The notes under the pieces: model-generated
What the model was told of the DNA's origin: nothing
Database searches by the model: none
Seen by the model: only the letters and a program-made list of their open reading frames with translations
Assembly: GCA_003416985.1 (NCBI GenBank)
Contig: QVIN01000006.1
Span: 517,871 to 581,870 of the forward strand
Source: Duganella sp. BJB480
GTDB taxonomy: Bacteria > Pseudomonadota > Gammaproteobacteria > Burkholderiales > Burkholderiaceae_D
Length of the DNA: 64,000 bases
Direction of reading: 5' to 3'
Made by a program: the position numbers and the translations under genes
Shown: one piece after another, positions 9,883-18,974 of the stretch
Numbering within the stretch: position 1 is the stretch's first letter
Layout: each line of letters starts with the position of its first letter

Positions 9883-9906
9883 TGGCCGACACGGCGAGGC
9901 TGGAGG

Positions 9907-10623
9907 TCAGCCGCGGCGCGCGCGGCGGCGTGCCAGCCCGATCAGGCCCAGGCCGCCGAGCATCATGGCGTAGGTTTCCGGCTCCGGCACGGCGGTGACG
10001 GTGCCGTTGACGGTGAACGGCAGTTCGGACGTCAAGCCGCTGTTGTCGTCGATCAGGGTCGCGAACGGATCGCCGCCGCCGGCTTGAGCCGCGTTGCCTT
10101 CACGCGCGTCGGAGGTCGGCGGTTGCCATGGGCCGGAAGCGGCGGTGCCGGTCACGCCCCAGGTCAGCCAGTAGTGGCCGGAGCTCAGCGTGATGTCGGC
10201 GATATCCGCGTTGATCTGGTAGATGCCGCGCTGCTTGTTGTCCAGGGTGGTGTCGGTGACGCGATAGCCGGCCAGGCCGCCGTTGGTGACCGCGCTGGTG
10301 CCCGAGGCCACCACCTTGCCGGTGTTGACGTCGTCGCCGGAAACGATGCTCCAGGTGGCCGAGGTGAAGCTGAATTTGCCGGCGTTGGTCTGGTAGCCGT
10401 AGAAGCTCAGGCTGGAGACGTTCCAGCTTTTGCCGGCCGTGACATCGAAGTCGTCCGCGACGAAATTGCCGGCGGCGCTTTGATTGCCGAAGCCCAGGGT
10501 CGAGGCGTCCGGCGCCAAAATGGACTTGCCGTCGCCATCGACCACCGGTCCATTGTTGAATAACACGCCGGCGTTGGCGACGCCGGCAACCAAAGCGAGT
10601 ACTGCGAATGCGATTTTTTTCAT
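9907..10623 (-). CDS. PEP-CTERM sorting-domain protein
   Basis: About 238 residues: signal peptide (MKKIAFAVLALVAGVANA), a beta-rich secreted domain with several Asp/Asn/Gly stretches, and a C-terminal VPEPETYAMMLGGLGLIG followed by ARRRARRG. That tail is the PEP-CTERM signal: PEP motif, one membrane helix, basic end. In the known system exosortase (EpsH/XrtA) cleaves there and the protein is passed to the surface or exopolysaccharide matrix. No exosortase is in this window. Two ATGs are adjacent (10626 and 10623); GGGGA lies about 5 bases before the second, so I prefer 10623. The upstream 75 bp is strikingly AT-rich. The central domain matches no family I can name. Confidence 0.88.
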   Translation of the reverse strand: MKKIAFAVLALVAGVANAGVLFNNGPVVDGDGKSILAPDASTLGFGNQSAAGNFVADDFDVTAGKSWNVSSLSFYGYQTNAGKFSFTSATWSIVSGDDVNTGKVVASGTSAVTNGGLAGYRVTDTTLDNKQRGIYQINADIADITLSSGHYWLTWGVTGTAASGPWQPPTSDAREGNAAQAGGGDPFATLIDDNSGLTSELPFTVNGTVTAVPEPETYAMMLGGLGLIGLARRRARRG

Positions 10624-10715
10624 CATTTCCCCATCTTTGTTGTGAGAAATGACAAGCTACCACCATTTAACAATATTGCCAATATATTATTTTTAAATAT
10701 CAATATGATATTTTC

Positions 10716-12389
10716 TTAGCGCAGCGTCTCGGTCAGCACGCGGCCCTCTGCGCCGGCGGGTGGGCGCACGTGCAGCAGGTTGGCCAGCGTCGGCGCGATG
10801 TCGACCACTTCCGCGTACTGGCCGTAGGCGCCCGGCTTGATCCAGCGTTTGCCCATGATCAGCAGCGGTACGTTGGTGTCGTAGGCGTAGGGCGAACCGT
10901 GCGAGGTGCCGCTGGTGCCGGTGCCGAAGTACCAGTAAGGCTTGGTGACCACCATCAGGTCGCCCGACGCCTCGCGGTTCCAGGCGCGGCGCATCAGCGT
11001 GGCCATGCGGGTGGTGTTGGCCGCGCCGCTTTCAAGCTGGGTGCGGGTGTAGGCTTCGACGATGCCGTTCTGCGCCAGCAGGTAGCGGGCGGCGGCGTTT
11101 TCCACGTCCTCGCGTTTCAGGCCGCTCTTGTCGATCTGCGCGTAGTCCAGGTGGATGTTGGGCAGCGACCAGGCGCTCAGCAGCTTGGCGCCGCCGAACT
11201 TGTCCGACAGGTGCTTGTCCAGCGCGGCCATGAGCTTGTCGCCGTCGATGCGCTGGGCGTCGATGTGCTGCGTCTGCGAGAACTCGGGCGTGTTGGGGAA
11301 GCCATGGTCGGCGGTCAGCACCACCAGCACGTTGTCCATGCCGACCCGCTTGTCCAGGTAGTTGAAGAAGTCGGCCAGCATGCGGTCCACGCGCTGCAGG
11401 TGGTCGTGCGACATTTTGCTTTCCGGGCCGAAGGCGTGGTTGACGTAGTCGTGCGCCGACAGGCTCACGCCCAGCAGGTCCGGCACGCCGGCCGGGTTGC
11501 GGCCGAGGTTTTCGCCTTCCACTGCGGCGCGCGCGAAGTCCAGCGTCAGCTGGTCGAGGAAGGGGCCGGTCTTCAGGCGGTTGTAGTAGTCGGCGTCGAT
11601 GCCGCCGTTCTCGCTGTAGTAGGCGTAGGGCAGGCGGTTGTGGGTGCCGGCCTTGACCTGATTCAGGTCCTCGCTGGCGTCGTTGGCGTAGGCCGCTTCG
11701 GGCAGCAGCGGCGTCCACGACTTGCCGTAGTAGCGGTCCTGCGGCTTGGTGGCCTGGTATTGCTTGACCCAGGCCGGATGCGCCTTCATGTAGAAGGTGC
11801 TGCTGGCGAAGTTGCCGCTCTTGTCCATGTACATGTAGGCGGTGCCGGTTTTGCCGGCCAACAGGATCGCGCCGCGGTCCTTGCCGGACACGGTGACCAC
11901 CTTGCTGCGGCCGCCGGTGGCATAGCGCAGCTGGTCGCCCAGCGTGTCGACCTTCAGGCGGGTCGGCGCGGTGCCGTCGCTGGGCTTGGTGTCTTCGTCG
12001 ATGTAGGTGTAGTTGGTGTCTTCGGTGCAGTACACCGATTTTTTGGTGACCGGGTCGATCCAGTTATTGCCGATCACGCCGTGCACATACGGGTAGGCGC
12101 CGGTCAGCACGGCGCTGTGGCCGATCGCGGTGACGGTGATGCCGTGCGCCTGGTGGGCGTTGTTGAACGACGCGCCCTGGTCCAGCATGCGGCGCAGGCC
12201 GCCCTGGCCGAACTGGTCGCGGTAGCGCAGCACCTGTTCGTTCGGCAGGCCGTCCACCACCAGCACCACCACCAGCTTGGGCTGGGCCGCCTCGGCCGGG
12301 TTTGCAGCCGGAGTGGCAGCATAGGCGGCTTGCAGGGCAAGGCAGGAGGTCGCGATTACGAGTGCGGGCAGGGACAGTTTCTTGGTCAT
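10716..12389 (-). CDS. PafA-like alkaline phosphatase, exported
   Basis: 557 residues from ATG 12389, with a signal peptide ending QAAYA. The alkaline phosphatase/phosphodiesterase fold is shown by VVVLVVDGLPNEQ with metal ligand Asp46, nucleophile Thr87 in TVTAIGHS, and later AHDYVNHAFGP and LTADHGFP metal motifs. N109 (GNNW) and the K170-D-R172 set correspond to Asn100, Lys162 and Arg164 that define the PafA type, a calcium- or zinc-dependent phosphomonoesterase with broad specificity that frees phosphate from organic esters in the periplasm. A simple nucleotide pyrophosphatase is less likely because of the KxR motif. It is single, with no Pho-box I could recognise. Confidence 0.88.
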   Translation of the reverse strand: MTKKLSLPALVIATSCLALQAAYAATPAANPAEAAQPKLVVVLVVDGLPNEQVLRYRDQFGQGGLRRMLDQGASFNNAHQAHGITVTAIGHSAVLTGAYPYVHGVIGNNWIDPVTKKSVYCTEDTNYTYIDEDTKPSDGTAPTRLKVDTLGDQLRYATGGRSKVVTVSGKDRGAILLAGKTGTAYMYMDKSGNFASSTFYMKAHPAWVKQYQATKPQDRYYGKSWTPLLPEAAYANDASEDLNQVKAGTHNRLPYAYYSENGGIDADYYNRLKTGPFLDQLTLDFARAAVEGENLGRNPAGVPDLLGVSLSAHDYVNHAFGPESKMSHDHLQRVDRMLADFFNYLDKRVGMDNVLVVLTADHGFPNTPEFSQTQHIDAQRIDGDKLMAALDKHLSDKFGGAKLLSAWSLPNIHLDYAQIDKSGLKREDVENAAARYLLAQNGIVEAYTRTQLESGAANTTRMATLMRRAWNREASGDLMVVTKPYWYFGTGTSGTSHGSPYAYDTNVPLLIMGKRWIKPGAYGQYAEVVDIAPTLANLLHVRPPAGAEGRVLTETLR

Positions 12390-12486
12390 GTTGGTTCGTC
12401 GTCTGGTTGTGAGGGATCGTGGGCGCACAGCCTACCATGCGCCCGCGATATCCTACCCCAACCTTGTGACGGCTCGATGACAGCCC

Positions 12487-12502
12487 GCGCCGCCTGGCGG
12501 CG
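12487..12502 (-). terminator. Hairpin after the XRE-GNAT operon
   Basis: GCGCCGCC, one T, then GGCGGCGC lies just past the GNAT stop codon on the minus strand. There is no T run, so I call it a possible Rho-assisted or 3'-protective hairpin. Confidence 0.3.
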
Positions 12503-12508
12503 CAACGG

Positions 12509-13027
12509 TCACAATTGAAGATGCATGAAAGTGGTCGGGCCCAGCGTGCCGTCGGGCATGGCGGCGTAGTCGGGCACGATGCCGGTGACGGCGAAGCCCA
12601 GCTTCTCGTACATCGTTTGCGCCGGGAAGCCGGTGCAGGTGTCGAGCACGACCAGCGTGCAGCCGAGCGCGCGGGCCCGCTCCAGCGCGTGCCGCATCAG
12701 CGCCTGGGCGATGCCCCGCCGGCGCGCCGACGAATGCACCAGCATCTTGGAAATCTCGGCCCGGTGGCGGCCGTTGGGCAGGCCGCACAACACCAGTTGC
12801 ACCGTGCCGCACAACGCGCCGTCCGCGTCGAACGCCGCGTACAGCAGCCGTTCGCCGCGCTCGACCTGCGGCGCCAGCGCCAGCCAGAACGCCTGCGCTT
12901 CCTCCAGCGGGCATGGCAGCAGGAAGCCGACGCTGGCGCCGTGCAGCACGCAGTCGCGCAGCACATGCGCCAGGTTGGCCGCGTGGCGATGCAGGCCGGC
13001 GGCGTCGAGTTGGATTATGGTGGGCAT
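12509..13027 (-). CDS. GNAT-family N-acetyltransferase
   Basis: 172 residues from ATG 13027 (MPTIIQLDAAGL). The acetyl-CoA site is the segment ISKMLVHSSARRRGIAQALM, which fits motif A of the fold (R/Q-x-x-G-x-A), followed by LVVLDTCTGFPAQTMYEKLG (motif B). It would transfer an acetyl group to an amine; the acceptor is not evident. Its start lies 13 bp inside the end of the XRE regulator gene, so the two are co-translated. Regulators of this XRE-cupin type often control a detoxifying or amine-modifying enzyme, which fits. Confidence 0.88.
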   Translation of the reverse strand: MPTIIQLDAAGLHRHAANLAHVLRDCVLHGASVGFLLPCPLEEAQAFWLALAPQVERGERLLYAAFDADGALCGTVQLVLCGLPNGRHRAEISKMLVHSSARRRGIAQALMRHALERARALGCTLVVLDTCTGFPAQTMYEKLGFAVTGIVPDYAAMPDGTLGPTTFMHLQL

Positions 13028-13575
13028 AGGGCGATCAGGTAGCGGGCCGGCGACGGCCCTGGACAGTAAAAGGCGGTGGCGCCGAACAGGTGGAAGCGCA
13101 GGCAGTCGCCCGTCTCCAGTTTGTGGACCGCGCCGTCGAGGGTGTATTCCAGCGCGCCGTCGAGCATCCACAGGTGCTGCTCCATACCGGCCAGCGGCGC
13201 GCGCTCGTACTCGATGCGGGCGCCGGGCGGCAGCCAGCCTTCGATCAGTTCGACCGCGTAGCCGCGCGCCGGCGGCGACACCATGCGGCGCCTGAAACCG
13301 GTGGCGGGATCCTGCCACAGCGCCTGGTCGGCGGCGCGCAGCAGCTCGCCTGGCTGGGCCTCTGCCTCGGCCACCAGGCGCGACATGGGCAGGCCGAACA
13401 CGGCGCACAGCTTGCCCAGCAGGGCGGCGGTGGGGCTGGTTTCGCCGCGCTCCATGCGCGACAGCGTGGCGCGGCTGATGCCGCTGGCGGCGGCCAATTC
13501 CTCCAGCGACAGGCCGCGTTCCTCGCGCAGGGCGGCCAGGCGCAGGGCCAGGCGGGATTCGATGTCATTTCTCAT
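13015..13575 (-). CDS. XRE-family regulator with cupin domain
   Basis: 186 residues from ATG 13575. A helix-turn-helix at about 10-65 (LRLAALREERGLSLEELA, SGISRATLSRMERGETSP) is followed by a C-terminal cupin sensing domain (GMEQHLWMLDGALEYTLDG, LETGDCLRFHL). By family it senses a small ligand through the cupin and represses a nearby operon, here including itself and the coupled GNAT gene, and possibly the divergent S53 peptidase. A GTG at 13629 would add 18 residues without homology value. Just upstream, GGGATACATTCCC (around 13580-13592) is a small inverted repeat that could be its operator. Confidence 0.9.
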   Translation of the reverse strand: MRNDIESRLALRLAALREERGLSLEELAAASGISRATLSRMERGETSPTAALLGKLCAVFGLPMSRLVAEAEAQPGELLRAADQALWQDPATGFRRRMVSPPARGYAVELIEGWLPPGARIEYERAPLAGMEQHLWMLDGALEYTLDGAVHKLETGDCLRFHLFGATAFYCPGPSPARYLIALCPP

Positions 13576-13703
13576 AAATGGGAATGTATCCCGAATGTGA
13601 GATCTGTGCAAGTGCGCAATCAGCGACACCTCTGCGCTGCATCAATCGCATCGCCATCGCGGCCAGTATCGTCTGAGGACAACCGATACCAAAGGAGACG
13701 ACC

Positions 13704-15269
13704 ATGGCAACGACTTCCCACTCCAACATCATCCCCGGCAGCGGCCAGCTGGCGCTGCAGGGCGCGGTCGCGCTGGGTCCGGTGGCGGACGAGCAGACCA
13801 TCGAAATCACCGTGCGGCTGCGCCACGCGCCCGAGCGCGCGCAGCTGGACCTGCAGGCCGCCGCGGCCGACACCCGGCCGATCGCGCGCCAGTATCTGAG
13901 CCGCGAGCAGTTCGCCCAGTCGCACGGCGCCAGCGACGCCGACATCGCCACGGTCGAGGACTTCGCGGCCCAGCACGGCATGGTGGTCATCAGCAGCAAC
14001 GCGGCCCAGCGGCGCGTGGTGCTGGCCGGCACCGCCGCCCAGATGTGCAGCGCCTTCGGCGTCCAGCTGGAGGAATACGAATACCCGGACGGCAGCTACC
14101 GCGGCCGGGTCGGCGAGCTCAGCGTGCCGGACCAGCTGGCCGGCGTGGTCGAGGGCGTGTTCGGGCTGGACGACCGGCCGGTGGCCACGCCCAAGTTCCA
14201 GCGCCTGCAGGCGGACGGCTTCGCCTCGGCGGCGGCGGCCAACATCGCGTTCTCGCCGCCGCAGCTGGCGAGCCTGTACAACTTCCCGCAGGGGCTGGAC
14301 GGCAGCGGCCAGTGCATCGGCATCATCGAGCTGGGCGGCGGCAGCCGGCCGCGCGACCTGAAGATCTACTTCCACGAACTGGGCCTGAAGCCGCCCTGCG
14401 TCAAGACGGTCAGCATCGACCACGCCAAGAACCGGCCCACGACCGCCAACAGCGCCGACGGCGAAGTGATGCTCGACATCGAAGTGGCGGCCTCGGTGGC
14501 GCCGGGTGCGACGATCGCGGTGTACTACGCCCCCAACACCGAGCGCGGCTTCCTGGACGCCATCACCGCCGCCGTGCACGACGAGGTCAACCAGCCGTCG
14601 GTGATCTCGATCAGCTGGGGCGCGCCCGAATCGGCCTGGACCGGGCAGGCCATGACCGCCTTCGAGCAAGCCTTCACCGACGCCGCCGCGATGGGCGTGA
14701 CCATCCTGTGCGCGGCTGGCGACAACGGCTCCACCGACGGCGTGGCCGACGGCGCGCAGCACGTGGACTTCCCGGCCTCGGCGCCGCACGCGCTGGCCTG
14801 CGGCGGCACCCGCGTGGCGCTGCAGGACGGCGGCCCGGCGGTCGAAACCGTCTGGAACAGCGGCCCCAACAGCGCCACCGGCGGCGGCTACAGCAACTTC
14901 TTCAGCCGGCCGGACTATCAACTGGGCGTGGCGGACGGCCAGTCCAAGCGCGGCGTGCCCGACGTGGCCGGCGACGCCGATCCGGCCAGCGGCTACAAGG
15001 TGCGGGTGGACGGCCAGAACCTGGTGTTCGGCGGCACCAGCGCGGTGGCGCCGCTGTGGGCCGGGCTGCTGGCGCTGATCAACCAGCGCCTGGGCCGTCC
15101 GGTCGGCTTCCTCAACCCGTTGCTGTACGGTTCCCTGCAGGGCAAGGGTGTGACCCGGGACGTTACGAACGGCAACAACGGCGCGCAACAGGCGACCGCC
15201 GGCTGGGATGCTTGCACCGGTTGGGGCTGTCCCGATGGGGAAAAACTATTGCAGGCGTTAAGTGATTAA
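13704..15269 (+). CDS. S53-family (sedolisin/kumamolisin-like) serine peptidase
   Basis: 521 residues with AAAGGAGAC well placed before the ATG. A pro-domain (about 1-180) with LSREQFAQSHGAS and ISSNAAQRRVVLAGTAA matches the pro-kumamolisin activation domain. In the catalytic domain, Glu254 and Asp258 (DGEVMLDIE) and Ser446 (FGGTSAVAP) give the sedolisin Glu-Asp-Ser set, and DVTNGNNG...GWDACTGWG near the end is the calcium site. Such enzymes act at acidic pH on proteins outside the cell. No signal peptide is visible, as in several bacterial kumamolisins, so the export path is unclear. It is divergent from the XRE-GNAT pair. Confidence 0.93.
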   Translation: MATTSHSNIIPGSGQLALQGAVALGPVADEQTIEITVRLRHAPERAQLDLQAAAADTRPIARQYLSREQFAQSHGASDADIATVEDFAAQHGMVVISSNAAQRRVVLAGTAAQMCSAFGVQLEEYEYPDGSYRGRVGELSVPDQLAGVVEGVFGLDDRPVATPKFQRLQADGFASAAAANIAFSPPQLASLYNFPQGLDGSGQCIGIIELGGGSRPRDLKIYFHELGLKPPCVKTVSIDHAKNRPTTANSADGEVMLDIEVAASVAPGATIAVYYAPNTERGFLDAITAAVHDEVNQPSVISISWGAPESAWTGQAMTAFEQAFTDAAAMGVTILCAAGDNGSTDGVADGAQHVDFPASAPHALACGGTRVALQDGGPAVETVWNSGPNSATGGGYSNFFSRPDYQLGVADGQSKRGVPDVAGDADPASGYKVRVDGQNLVFGGTSAVAPLWAGLLALINQRLGRPVGFLNPLLYGSLQGKGVTRDVTNGNNGAQQATAGWDACTGWGCPDGEKLLQALSD

Positions 15270-15437
15270 TTTCGCAAATTGGAATAATTCCTAAGTGCAA
15301 GTTTCGCATGGGAAAAAGACACTTTTTCGTCTGTCAGGCCGCCAAAAATGGTGATTGTTGCCAATTCCTTGATAGAATGATGGGGTAGAAGTTTTTATTG
15401 TTCGGCCGCTTCACGCGTCGTCAAACAGGAGTCGATT

Positions 15438-16049
15438 ATGATTATGGTGAACAACATTGGTGGTGCCACCCTCGCTGCGGCCACGGCTGCGGAGAAGACG
15501 CTTGAGCCCAAAAAAGTCGCCTCGCCTGTCGCCGACGCCGACCTGAACGCCTCGGTCGCCGCCTATCTGTCGCTGCCGGGCTTCAACGCCCCGCTGCAAA
15601 TCGATCCCTCGCACACGGTCAACGCCGCCGACCGCGCCAGCGCGGTGGTCAAGGCGGTAGCGGAATCGGACGACGATGGCATGAAGCTGGCGTTGAAGCA
15701 ATTCGACGAAGGCTTGAAGCGCTTGGTGCAGCGTCCCGAGACCCAGTTTTTCCACGCCAAGTTCGGCCTGGACGCCAGCGCGGACGACAACGCCAAGCTG
15801 GTATCGCCGGAACCATTGCCGGGTGTCGATGAAAACGGCGTCCTGGGCAGCGGCAAGGTCGACCTGGCCGTCGCCGACACCAACAAGGATGGCAAGATCA
15901 GCCCTGAGGAACTGCGCCGCTACCTGATGCCGATCACCTACCGCAGCAGCGAGCGCGCGGCCGATTCCGTGGTGAACGGCCCGTCGGCCTTCTCCCTGAC
16001 CGAAGCCAACCGCGCCTACGGCGTGGTGGCCACCGCTGAAGCAGCCTGA
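15438..16049 (+). CDS. Single EF-hand protein of unknown function
   Basis: 203 residues, no signal peptide or membrane helix seen. The one clear element is an EF-hand calcium loop, Asp147 to Glu158 (DTNKDGKISPEE), with ligands at positions 1, 3, 5, 7, 9 and 12 as expected. The N-terminus is Ala-rich (IGGATLAAATAAEKTLE) and could be an export or targeting tail, as in small EF-hand proteins secreted by type I systems, but I see no repeats that prove it. AACAGGAG precedes the ATG. It is monocistronic: a strong terminator follows 23 bp past the stop. Function unknown; calcium binding is likely. Confidence 0.82.
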   Translation: MIMVNNIGGATLAAATAAEKTLEPKKVASPVADADLNASVAAYLSLPGFNAPLQIDPSHTVNAADRASAVVKAVAESDDDGMKLALKQFDEGLKRLVQRPETQFFHAKFGLDASADDNAKLVSPEPLPGVDENGVLGSGKVDLAVADTNKDGKISPEELRRYLMPITYRSSERAADSVVNGPSAFSLTEANRAYGVVATAEAA

Positions 16050-16071
16050 TCCAGCCCCCCCCATCCGGAAG

Positions 16072-16106
16072 CGGGCTTCGCCTTGACGGCGGAGCCCGTT
16101 TTTTTT
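16072..16106 (+). terminator. Intrinsic terminator after the EF-hand gene
   Basis: Stem CGGGCTTCGCC (16072-16082) pairs with GGCGGAGCCCG (16088-16098) through one G-T wobble; a five-base loop and an eight-T run (16099-16106) complete a canonical Rho-independent terminator. Confidence 0.92.
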
Positions 16107-16160
16107 CGTCCAGCAAGTTTCTGAGCCCGCACCTCATATAAAAAACACACTCAGCACAAA

Positions 16161-16189
16161 AAAAGTGCGAATATGTCGGGCAAAAGTGC
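16161..16189 (+). promoter_or_regulatory. Direct repeat AAAAGTGC before the efflux operon
   Basis: AAAAGTGC occurs at 16161-16168 and 16182-16189, start-to-start 21 bp, i.e. two helical turns. The first copy is also half of an inverted GCAC-N7-GTGC. It lies 50-80 bp before the efflux lipoprotein start, a place for an operator. No regulator gene adjoins the operon. Confidence 0.35.
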
Positions 16190-16239
16190 AGTTCAGTTAA
16201 CCTTTTGGTCGGGCGTCAAGCTCAGGTGGGAGTTTTTTT

Positions 16240-17778
16240 GTGAGAAATCAAAACTTCATGCAATTCCGGCGGCATGCGTTGCGCGCCGGCATGGCGGCGC
16301 TGGTCGCGGCGGGATTGGGCGGCTGCGCGCTCGGCCCGGACTTCAAGACTCCCGCCGCGCCCGCCGCGGCAGGGGACGGCTACACCCCCACGCCGCTGGC
16401 GTCCACGACCGCGTCGGCGCCCGGCGCGGCCGGCGGCGCCCAGCAGTTCGTGGCGGGGCAGGACATCCCCGCGCAATGGTGGACGGTGTTCCGCTCGCCC
16501 GCGCTGGACCAGCTGATCCGTGGCGCGCTGGCGCAGAACCCCAACATGGCGGCGGCCGAAGCATCGCTGCGCCAGGCGCAGGAAAGCTACAACGCACAGG
16601 CCGGCAGCCTGGTCTATCCCTCGGTCAACGGCCAGCTCGGCGTGGCCCGCCAGAAGACCGCCGAGACCGGCGGCGCCAAGGGCGGCGTCTTCAACCTGTA
16701 CAACGCCTCGGTCAACGTGGCCTACACGCCGGACGTGTTCGGCTCCACGCGGCGCACGCTGGAAGGCGCGCAGGCGCAGGTGGACTACCAGCGCTTCCAG
16801 GTCGAGGCCACCTATCTGACGCTGAGCGCCAACGTGGTCACCACCGCCATCCGCGAAGCCTCGCTGCGCGCGCAGCTCAAGGCCACCCGCGAAGTGCTGG
16901 ACGCGCTCAACCAGCAGCTGGGCGTGATCGACAAACAATTCCAGCTGGGCGCCGTGCCGCGCAACACCCTGCTCAGCCAGCGCAACCAGGCCGCGCAGGT
17001 GGCCGCGACCTTGCCGCCGCTGGAAAAGGCGCTGGCGCAAAGCCGCCATCAGCTGTCCGTGCTGGCTGGTAAGCTACCGAGCGAGGCCGGCATGCCCGAG
17101 TTCGCGCTGGAGTCGCTGACCCTGCCGGACGCGCTGCCGGTGTCGCTGCCGTCGGCGCTGGTGCGCCAGCGGCCCGACATCCGCGCCAGCGAGGAACAGC
17201 TGCACGCGGCCAGCGCCGCGATCGGCGTGGCGACGGCGGCGCAATATCCGCAGTTCACGCTGAGCGGCAGCTACGGCTCCTCGGCCCAGACCTTCGGCAA
17301 GCTGTTCGACGCCGAGACCACGGCCTGGAACCTGGCCGCCGGCCTGACCGCGCCCATCTTCAACGGCGGCGCGCTGAGCGCCAGGAAGCGCGGGGCCGAG
17401 GCGGCCTACGACGTGGCGGCGGCCCAGTACCGCGCCACCGTGCTCAACGCCTTCCAGAACGTGGCCGACAGCCTGCGCGCGCTGGACTCCGACGCCGCCG
17501 CGCTGAAGGCGCAGGCCGAGGCCGAATCGCTGGCGGCCGAATCGCTGGCGCTGGCCACCCAGCAGTACAAGCTGGGCGGCATCAGCTACCTGACGCTGCT
17601 GGACGCGCAGCGCAGCTACCAGCAGGCCCATGTGGCGCTGGTGCAGGCGCAGGCGGCCCGCTACGCCGACACGGCCGCGCTGTTCCAGGCGCTGGGCGGA
17701 GGCTGGTGGAACCGCGCCGGCGGCGCGCCTGCCGCCACGGCGGTCTCGGCGGCCGCGCCGTATGGCAGCGCCAAGTAA
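16240..17778 (+). CDS. RND efflux outer-membrane lipoprotein (NodT/TolC-type)
   Basis: 512 residues. I take GTG 16240 because GGTGGGAG lies 7 bases before it; ATG 16258 has no such site. The lipobox LGGC (Cys29) marks an outer-membrane lipoprotein, and ALGPDFKTP follows as in the NodT/OprM family. Two OEP repeats (about 80-290 and 300-495) with long Ala/Gln/Glu coiled helices and FGSTRRTLEGAQAQVDY, PDIRASEEQLHAASAAIG are the trimeric tunnel. It forms the exit duct for the adaptor and pump encoded next: spacings are 37 and 13 bp, so one operon. Confidence 0.95.
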   Translation: MRNQNFMQFRRHALRAGMAALVAAGLGGCALGPDFKTPAAPAAAGDGYTPTPLASTTASAPGAAGGAQQFVAGQDIPAQWWTVFRSPALDQLIRGALAQNPNMAAAEASLRQAQESYNAQAGSLVYPSVNGQLGVARQKTAETGGAKGGVFNLYNASVNVAYTPDVFGSTRRTLEGAQAQVDYQRFQVEATYLTLSANVVTTAIREASLRAQLKATREVLDALNQQLGVIDKQFQLGAVPRNTLLSQRNQAAQVAATLPPLEKALAQSRHQLSVLAGKLPSEAGMPEFALESLTLPDALPVSLPSALVRQRPDIRASEEQLHAASAAIGVATAAQYPQFTLSGSYGSSAQTFGKLFDAETTAWNLAAGLTAPIFNGGALSARKRGAEAAYDVAAAQYRATVLNAFQNVADSLRALDSDAAALKAQAEAESLAAESLALATQQYKLGGISYLTLLDAQRSYQQAHVALVQAQAARYADTAALFQALGGGWWNRAGGAPAATAVSAAAPYGSAK

Positions 17779-17815
17779 GCACATCAAACAACACTAAAAA
17801 GCAGGAGAACGATAC

Positions 17816-18961
17816 ATGACCAAGCGTATGTTCATCATGATAGGCGCCGTCCTTGTCCTGATCGCCGTGCTGGCGTTCGGCAAATATTTGCAGATCAAGC
17901 AGCTGATCGCCAACTCGCCCAAGCCCGGCGCGCAGACCGTCACGGCGATCAAGGCCGAGGTGTCGGAATGGCAGCCGCAACTGAGCTCGGTCGGCACGCT
18001 GGTGCCGGTGCGCGGCGTCGACGTCACCTCCGAGATCGCCGGCCTGGTGCGCCAGGTGCACTTCAAGTCCGGCGACGAGGTCAAGGCCGGCCAGCTGCTG
18101 TTCGAGATGAACGCCGACGCCGACATCGCCCAGCTGCGCGCGCTGCAGGCCGCCGCCGACCTGTCGGCTTCCGTGCTCAAGCGCGACAAGCTGCAGTTCG
18201 CCGCCCAGGCCATCAGCCAGGCCCAGCTCGACAACGACGAGGCCGACCTCAAGAGCCGCAAGGCGCTGGCCGCGCAGCAGCAGGCCGTGGTCGACAAGAA
18301 GACCATCCGCGCGCCGTTCGCGGGCAAGCTGGGCATCACCGCCGTCAATCCGGGCCAGTACCTCAATCCCGGCGACAAGCTGGTCACGCTGCAAACCATC
18401 GATACTGTTTATGTCGATTTCTTCGTGCCGCAGAAACAGCTGGCCGGCCTATCCATCGGCCAGAAGCTCAACCTGAGCGCCGACGCCTATCCGGGCGTGG
18501 CCTTCCCCGGCAAGGTCACCTCGATCAGCCCCAAGGTCGATGCCGCCACGCGCAACGTGCAGGTCGAGGCCACCGTGCCCAACGCCAAGCGCCAGCTGCT
18601 GCCGGGCATGTTCGCCAACGTCAGCCTGGACCAGGGCGACAAGAAGAAATACCTGACCCTGCCGCAGACCGCCATCACCTACAACCCGTACGGCTCGACC
18701 GTGTTCGTGCTGGCGCCGCCGCCGGCCAACGCCAAGGACACGCTCAAGGATGACAAGGGCAACGCCCACCTGGTGGCGCAGCAGGTGTTCGTCACCACCG
18801 GCCCGACGCGCGGCGACCAGGTCGCCATCCTGACCGGCCTGAAGGAGGGCCAGACCGTGGTCACCAGCGGCCAGTTGAAACTGAAGAACGGCACGCCGGC
18901 CGTGATCGACAACAAGGTGCAGCCGGCCAACAACCCGAATCCGACGCCGCAGGAACACTAA
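17816..18961 (+). CDS. RND efflux periplasmic adaptor (HlyD-type)
   Basis: 381 residues. A membrane anchor (about 6-24) leads to a lipoyl-type barrel-sandwich half (EIAGLVRQVHFKSGDEVKAG), a helical hairpin (about 100-150), the second half (IRAPFAGKLGITAVNPGQYL) and a beta-barrel/membrane-proximal region (ATRNVQVEATVPN, LLPGMFANV). It joins the pump to the outer-membrane duct. By sequence style it is nearer to MexH-type adaptors than to lipidated AcrA-type, having an uncleaved N-terminal helix and no lipobox. AGGAG is 8 bp before the ATG. Confidence 0.95.
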   Translation: MTKRMFIMIGAVLVLIAVLAFGKYLQIKQLIANSPKPGAQTVTAIKAEVSEWQPQLSSVGTLVPVRGVDVTSEIAGLVRQVHFKSGDEVKAGQLLFEMNADADIAQLRALQAAADLSASVLKRDKLQFAAQAISQAQLDNDEADLKSRKALAAQQQAVVDKKTIRAPFAGKLGITAVNPGQYLNPGDKLVTLQTIDTVYVDFFVPQKQLAGLSIGQKLNLSADAYPGVAFPGKVTSISPKVDAATRNVQVEATVPNAKRQLLPGMFANVSLDQGDKKKYLTLPQTAITYNPYGSTVFVLAPPPANAKDTLKDDKGNAHLVAQQVFVTTGPTRGDQVAILTGLKEGQTVVTSGQLKLKNGTPAVIDNKVQPANNPNPTPQEH

Positions 18962-18974
18962 GGGAAGGCGCGTT

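Noticed and set aside
15350-15378. TTGTTG/TTGCCA with TAGAAT before the EF-hand gene.
   Set aside because: The spacers (12 or 9 bp) do not fit a promoter.
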